The notes under the pieces are model-generated. The model had not been told where the DNA came from. It saw only the letters and a program-made list of their open reading frames with translations, and did no database searches. A stretch of DNA of 49,451 nt, from NCBI GenBank assembly GCA_031263725.1, contig JAISFF010000012.1, positions 1 to 49,451 of the forward strand, read 5' to 3'. Shown here one piece after another: positions 48,401 to 49,451 of the stretch. Position 1 is the first letter of the stretch; every line of letters begins with the position of its first letter. A program made the position numbers and the translations under genes. Origin of the DNA: Lysobacteraceae bacterium. GTDB lineage: Bacteria; Pseudomonadota; Gammaproteobacteria; Xanthomonadales; Xanthomonadaceae.

Positions 48401-49451
48401 TCAATTACCAGTTCAAGGTCATCAACAACACCAGCGAGACCTTGACCCAGATCGTACTTTCGGACTTGGTGCCGAATGGCATCACGATCGTGAGCGTGCC
48501 GGGCAACGTGACCTGTGACCAGACTCCGGAATGGACTGGCACGGGTTCCGCGGTGATGACCTGTACGGCGAGCTCTCTGAGCATTGCTCCGGCTGGCGAG
48601 GCCATCATTACGATTCAGGCGCGTCCCGAAGCAGTGACGGCCGGTACTCGCCCGATCAATACCGTGACGTGGACTCCGAATGGCACAGGGGTGCCGGAAA
48701 CGCCGATTACCGGATGCCCGGCGCAGTTGCTGCCGTACTGTGATGAAGACGGTGGACCATCCGGGAATGTCCAGTCGGCCGGAATCGCGACCGTCAAGGA
48801 ACTCACGGATACCAATGGCAACGTCATCACCACGATGCAGGTGGGGGTGCCCTCGCTGTATCGCATCCGGATTCGCAACACCGGAACGGTCGCGACCATC
48901 GCGCCGATCATGACGATCGACACGATCGACGCGACGCTGACAATCGACACAATGTCATCGGGCTGTCTGGGGACCGGCCTGACGGTGAAATGCACGACGC
49001 CGGCCGGTTTGGCGGCGAATGCCGAAGCTGTCTACACGATTCAGGTCACACCGACAGCGGTCACTGCCGCTGGGACCAATGGAATCACCAATACTGCCAA
49101 GAGCTATGGAGGCGGTGACCCGAACTGTGCGTCCGAGACTGAAACCTGTGACGGTTCAATCGGTCCGACGCAGGTGGTGGGAGCGCATCTGAAGACGAGC
49201 AAGACGGTGACGCCGGCGCTGCAGGTGGGTTCGGTGTCGACGTACCGGATCCGAGTGGAGAACACGGGTGACGGTGCGACGACAGCGGAGGTGAAAACGA
49301 CCGACGAGATCGATGCGACGTTGACGATCGGCACGGTGTCGTCGGGCTGCTCGGTGAGCGGCCGAACGGTGACGTGCACGACGCCATTGGGACTGGCCGG
49401 TGGCGCGTTCGTGGACTACGAGATTCAGGTGACGCCGACGGTGGCGAACGC
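45403..49451 (+). CDS. Large secreted repeat protein (SdrD-B / GEVED / DUF11 modules), 5' part
   Basis: The frame is open from GTG 45403 to the window edge (1349 complete codons) with no stop. AGGGG at 45391-45395 precedes the GTG. A 40-residue Ser/Arg-rich extension leads into a signal peptide cleaved near AFA-Q74. Residues about 75-365 are Gly/Tyr/Trp-rich and may be a beta-propeller. An SdrD-B-like domain follows (about 368-445: VKGTIYHDQNGDGS, GLEGAVVELYKNGE). Next is a GDAPD...GEVEDY module (about 519-697). DUF11-like beta repeats start near residues 828, 979, 1127 and 1260. The protein is probably a surface adhesin or matrix component. The 3' end, including any anchor, lies outside the window. 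Confidence 0.85.
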   Translation, partial: MTTLFKQTPADMASHRAASGSISSVQTRSRSFARSQGRGLTVLKNVLSACGSRVMALAALCAAGLAVSGGAFAQDTSLTPTSRQFSCDALYAVNSYGVNGTNAAQTTRGAYKIYDGSVLSTPELMYQAVTPGNTNWGFKGAESTIALGRWGGTGELTMYSWAFDSNTNQYIHWVQNASASAGRTPTSFTEYLAGSTTGPGNWYAGGEVYQKTGMIYMIGPMGGNMTNGRVRVFDPTNGAYVDSGEWVPTSADNTLTGTVQVQGDMAFDAEGNIYTIVGRGMANATLIRIVPPAIDTGTGFPGAGAWKYDIVANVGFTLSNNLYGMAFLNGSLFASVGSSVSEINVYSGAVDSTITVPWTVYDLASCQTAPVVKGTIYHDQNGDGSINGDPGLEGAVVELYKNGEYKATRTTSSTGEYSFILDETQGTFSIRVRRPQVTVNGGKVNAAQSYASAGGLLNQVRPRCANGAIATSGMCAGARGGGEDPDNNTSLTDAQYVTDIIMNSDGEVAEVNFGFTVTRDFGDAPDKFGTLIASNGPQHWANAASLVRMGESASRSSVSGTADGNPSAAADSATTDDGVKVKLTGSDTPQPLQNVVLISGKTYNFTVDVQGSVPDLGNLNSWITWTDTENFATRMHAADKTGSGGQITFGYQVPASSASAGMTPIFARFRMSTSTGLGPKATSSDAGWVQDGEVEDYKLNVAPGALRLGVKSESGTGEFRYTMTNISTNSPSTANQTLETTTAGTTVWQGVNEYHVFGTLGQAIVITQEMPTTDWNLSSVTCTASIGDNAATPLTVGIDKTNNKVTIDASAVVDDAEIACEFVNSMGASLKMVKTIDAEPLLVGKPFNYTFTIQNGSTVVADKITFSDLLPSNISVTSLPSNFTCTYGGVSVGASSFPLVGNDAKILTCVVAVAIEGNGSAVISLPSVPTAVTTTPPTNTATWLPEGGEGTPETPVRHCPTPLQAGVNCTEVTANNNVGLLQVEKSIPADQQPLIVGRNFNYQFKVINNTSETLTQIVLSDLVPNGITIVSVPGNVTCDQTPEWTGTGSAVMTCTASSLSIAPAGEAIITIQARPEAVTAGTRPINTVTWTPNGTGVPETPITGCPAQLLPYCDEDGGPSGNVQSAGIATVKELTDTNGNVITTMQVGVPSLYRIRIRNTGTVATIAPIMTIDTIDATLTIDTMSSGCLGTGLTVKCTTPAGLAANAEAVYTIQVTPTAVTAAGTNGITNTAKSYGGGDPNCASETETCDGSIGPTQVVGAHLKTSKTVTPALQVGSVSTYRIRVENTGDGATTAEVKTTDEIDATLTIGTVSSGCSVSGRTVTCTTPLGLAGGAFVDYEIQVTPTVAN
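48778..49179 (+). repeat. DUF11-like repeat unit, third of series
   Basis: This 402-base unit encodes IATVKELTDTNGN, then VPSLYRIRIRNTG, DATLTIDTMSSGC and YTIQVTPTAV. It aligns in order with the next unit at DNA level, for example ATGTCATCGGGCTGT against GTGTCGTCGGGCTGC. Confidence 0.7.
49180..49451 (+). repeat. DUF11-like repeat unit, fourth of series, cut by window end
   Basis: This unit encodes GAHLKTSKTVTPALQVG, then STYRIRVENTGDG, DATLTIGTVSSGC and YEIQVTPTV. It is closely related to the preceding unit and has stronger G/C-ending codon use, so the array likely continues past the window. Confidence 0.7.

Overview
The window is a stretch of a GC-rich gammaproteobacterial chromosome. Gene content and order point to the Xanthomonadales/Lysobacterales: holC-valS, a pssA-psi-rimI operon, an H-NS-like protein with an AT-hook-like linker, plant-type GshA, DUF4124 proteins, a symporter-type hybrid histidine kinase, and dsbA-dsbA-cytochrome c4 next to engB. 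No rRNA, tRNA or CRISPR array was seen.

Layout. 1-236 is the decayed right end of an IS3-family element. 619-9216 is housekeeping: DNA polymerase III chi, ValRS, a probable psi subunit with RimI and PssA on the minus strand, two DUF4124 proteins, ProRS and an H-NS-like protein. 9812-18564 carries cardiolipin synthase, an FAD/NAD(P)-binding protein, a hybrid kinase with a symporter-type sensor, and an M3 peptidase lipoprotein. 19092-19938 holds two I78-type inhibitor-like lipoproteins in tandem.

20143-26108 is an accessory, heavily rearranged island. An OmpR-type response regulator and a histidine kinase are flanked by the truncated starts of two family-39 glycosyltransferases, a truncated family-2 glycosyltransferase, an IS3 remnant and a scrap of a ShlB/FhaC-like barrel. 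At its centre is one intact 805-codon gene joining a PAP2 lipid phosphatase to an EptA/MCR-type phosphoethanolamine transferase. Just before it lie three exact 11-bp direct repeats with the core YTCCGAC, and the same half-site recurs in front of the response regulator. I read this as a two-component-controlled lipid A modification locus that has been eroded down to its regulator and a fused effector.

26114-41296 is again core genome: PriA, an unusual sigma-like/membrane fusion protein, a MATE exporter, SppA, an SDR, an EEP-family hydrolase, two DsbA proteins, cytochrome c4, EngB, a VIT1-type transporter and GshA. The priA upstream region has two perfect inverted DnaA boxes beside an A/T-rich tract. 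41417-44800 has two paralogous small exported proteins of unknown function, a fragment of glutathione-dependent formaldehyde dehydrogenase, a small conserved-looking protein, and a glutaredoxin / A-type-carrier-like / rhodanese triple fusion. From 45403 to the right edge runs the open 5' part (at least 1349 codons) of a large secreted surface protein with SdrD-B, GEVED and DUF11-like repeat modules.

All assignments come from reading the sequence and remembered family features. No database search was run.
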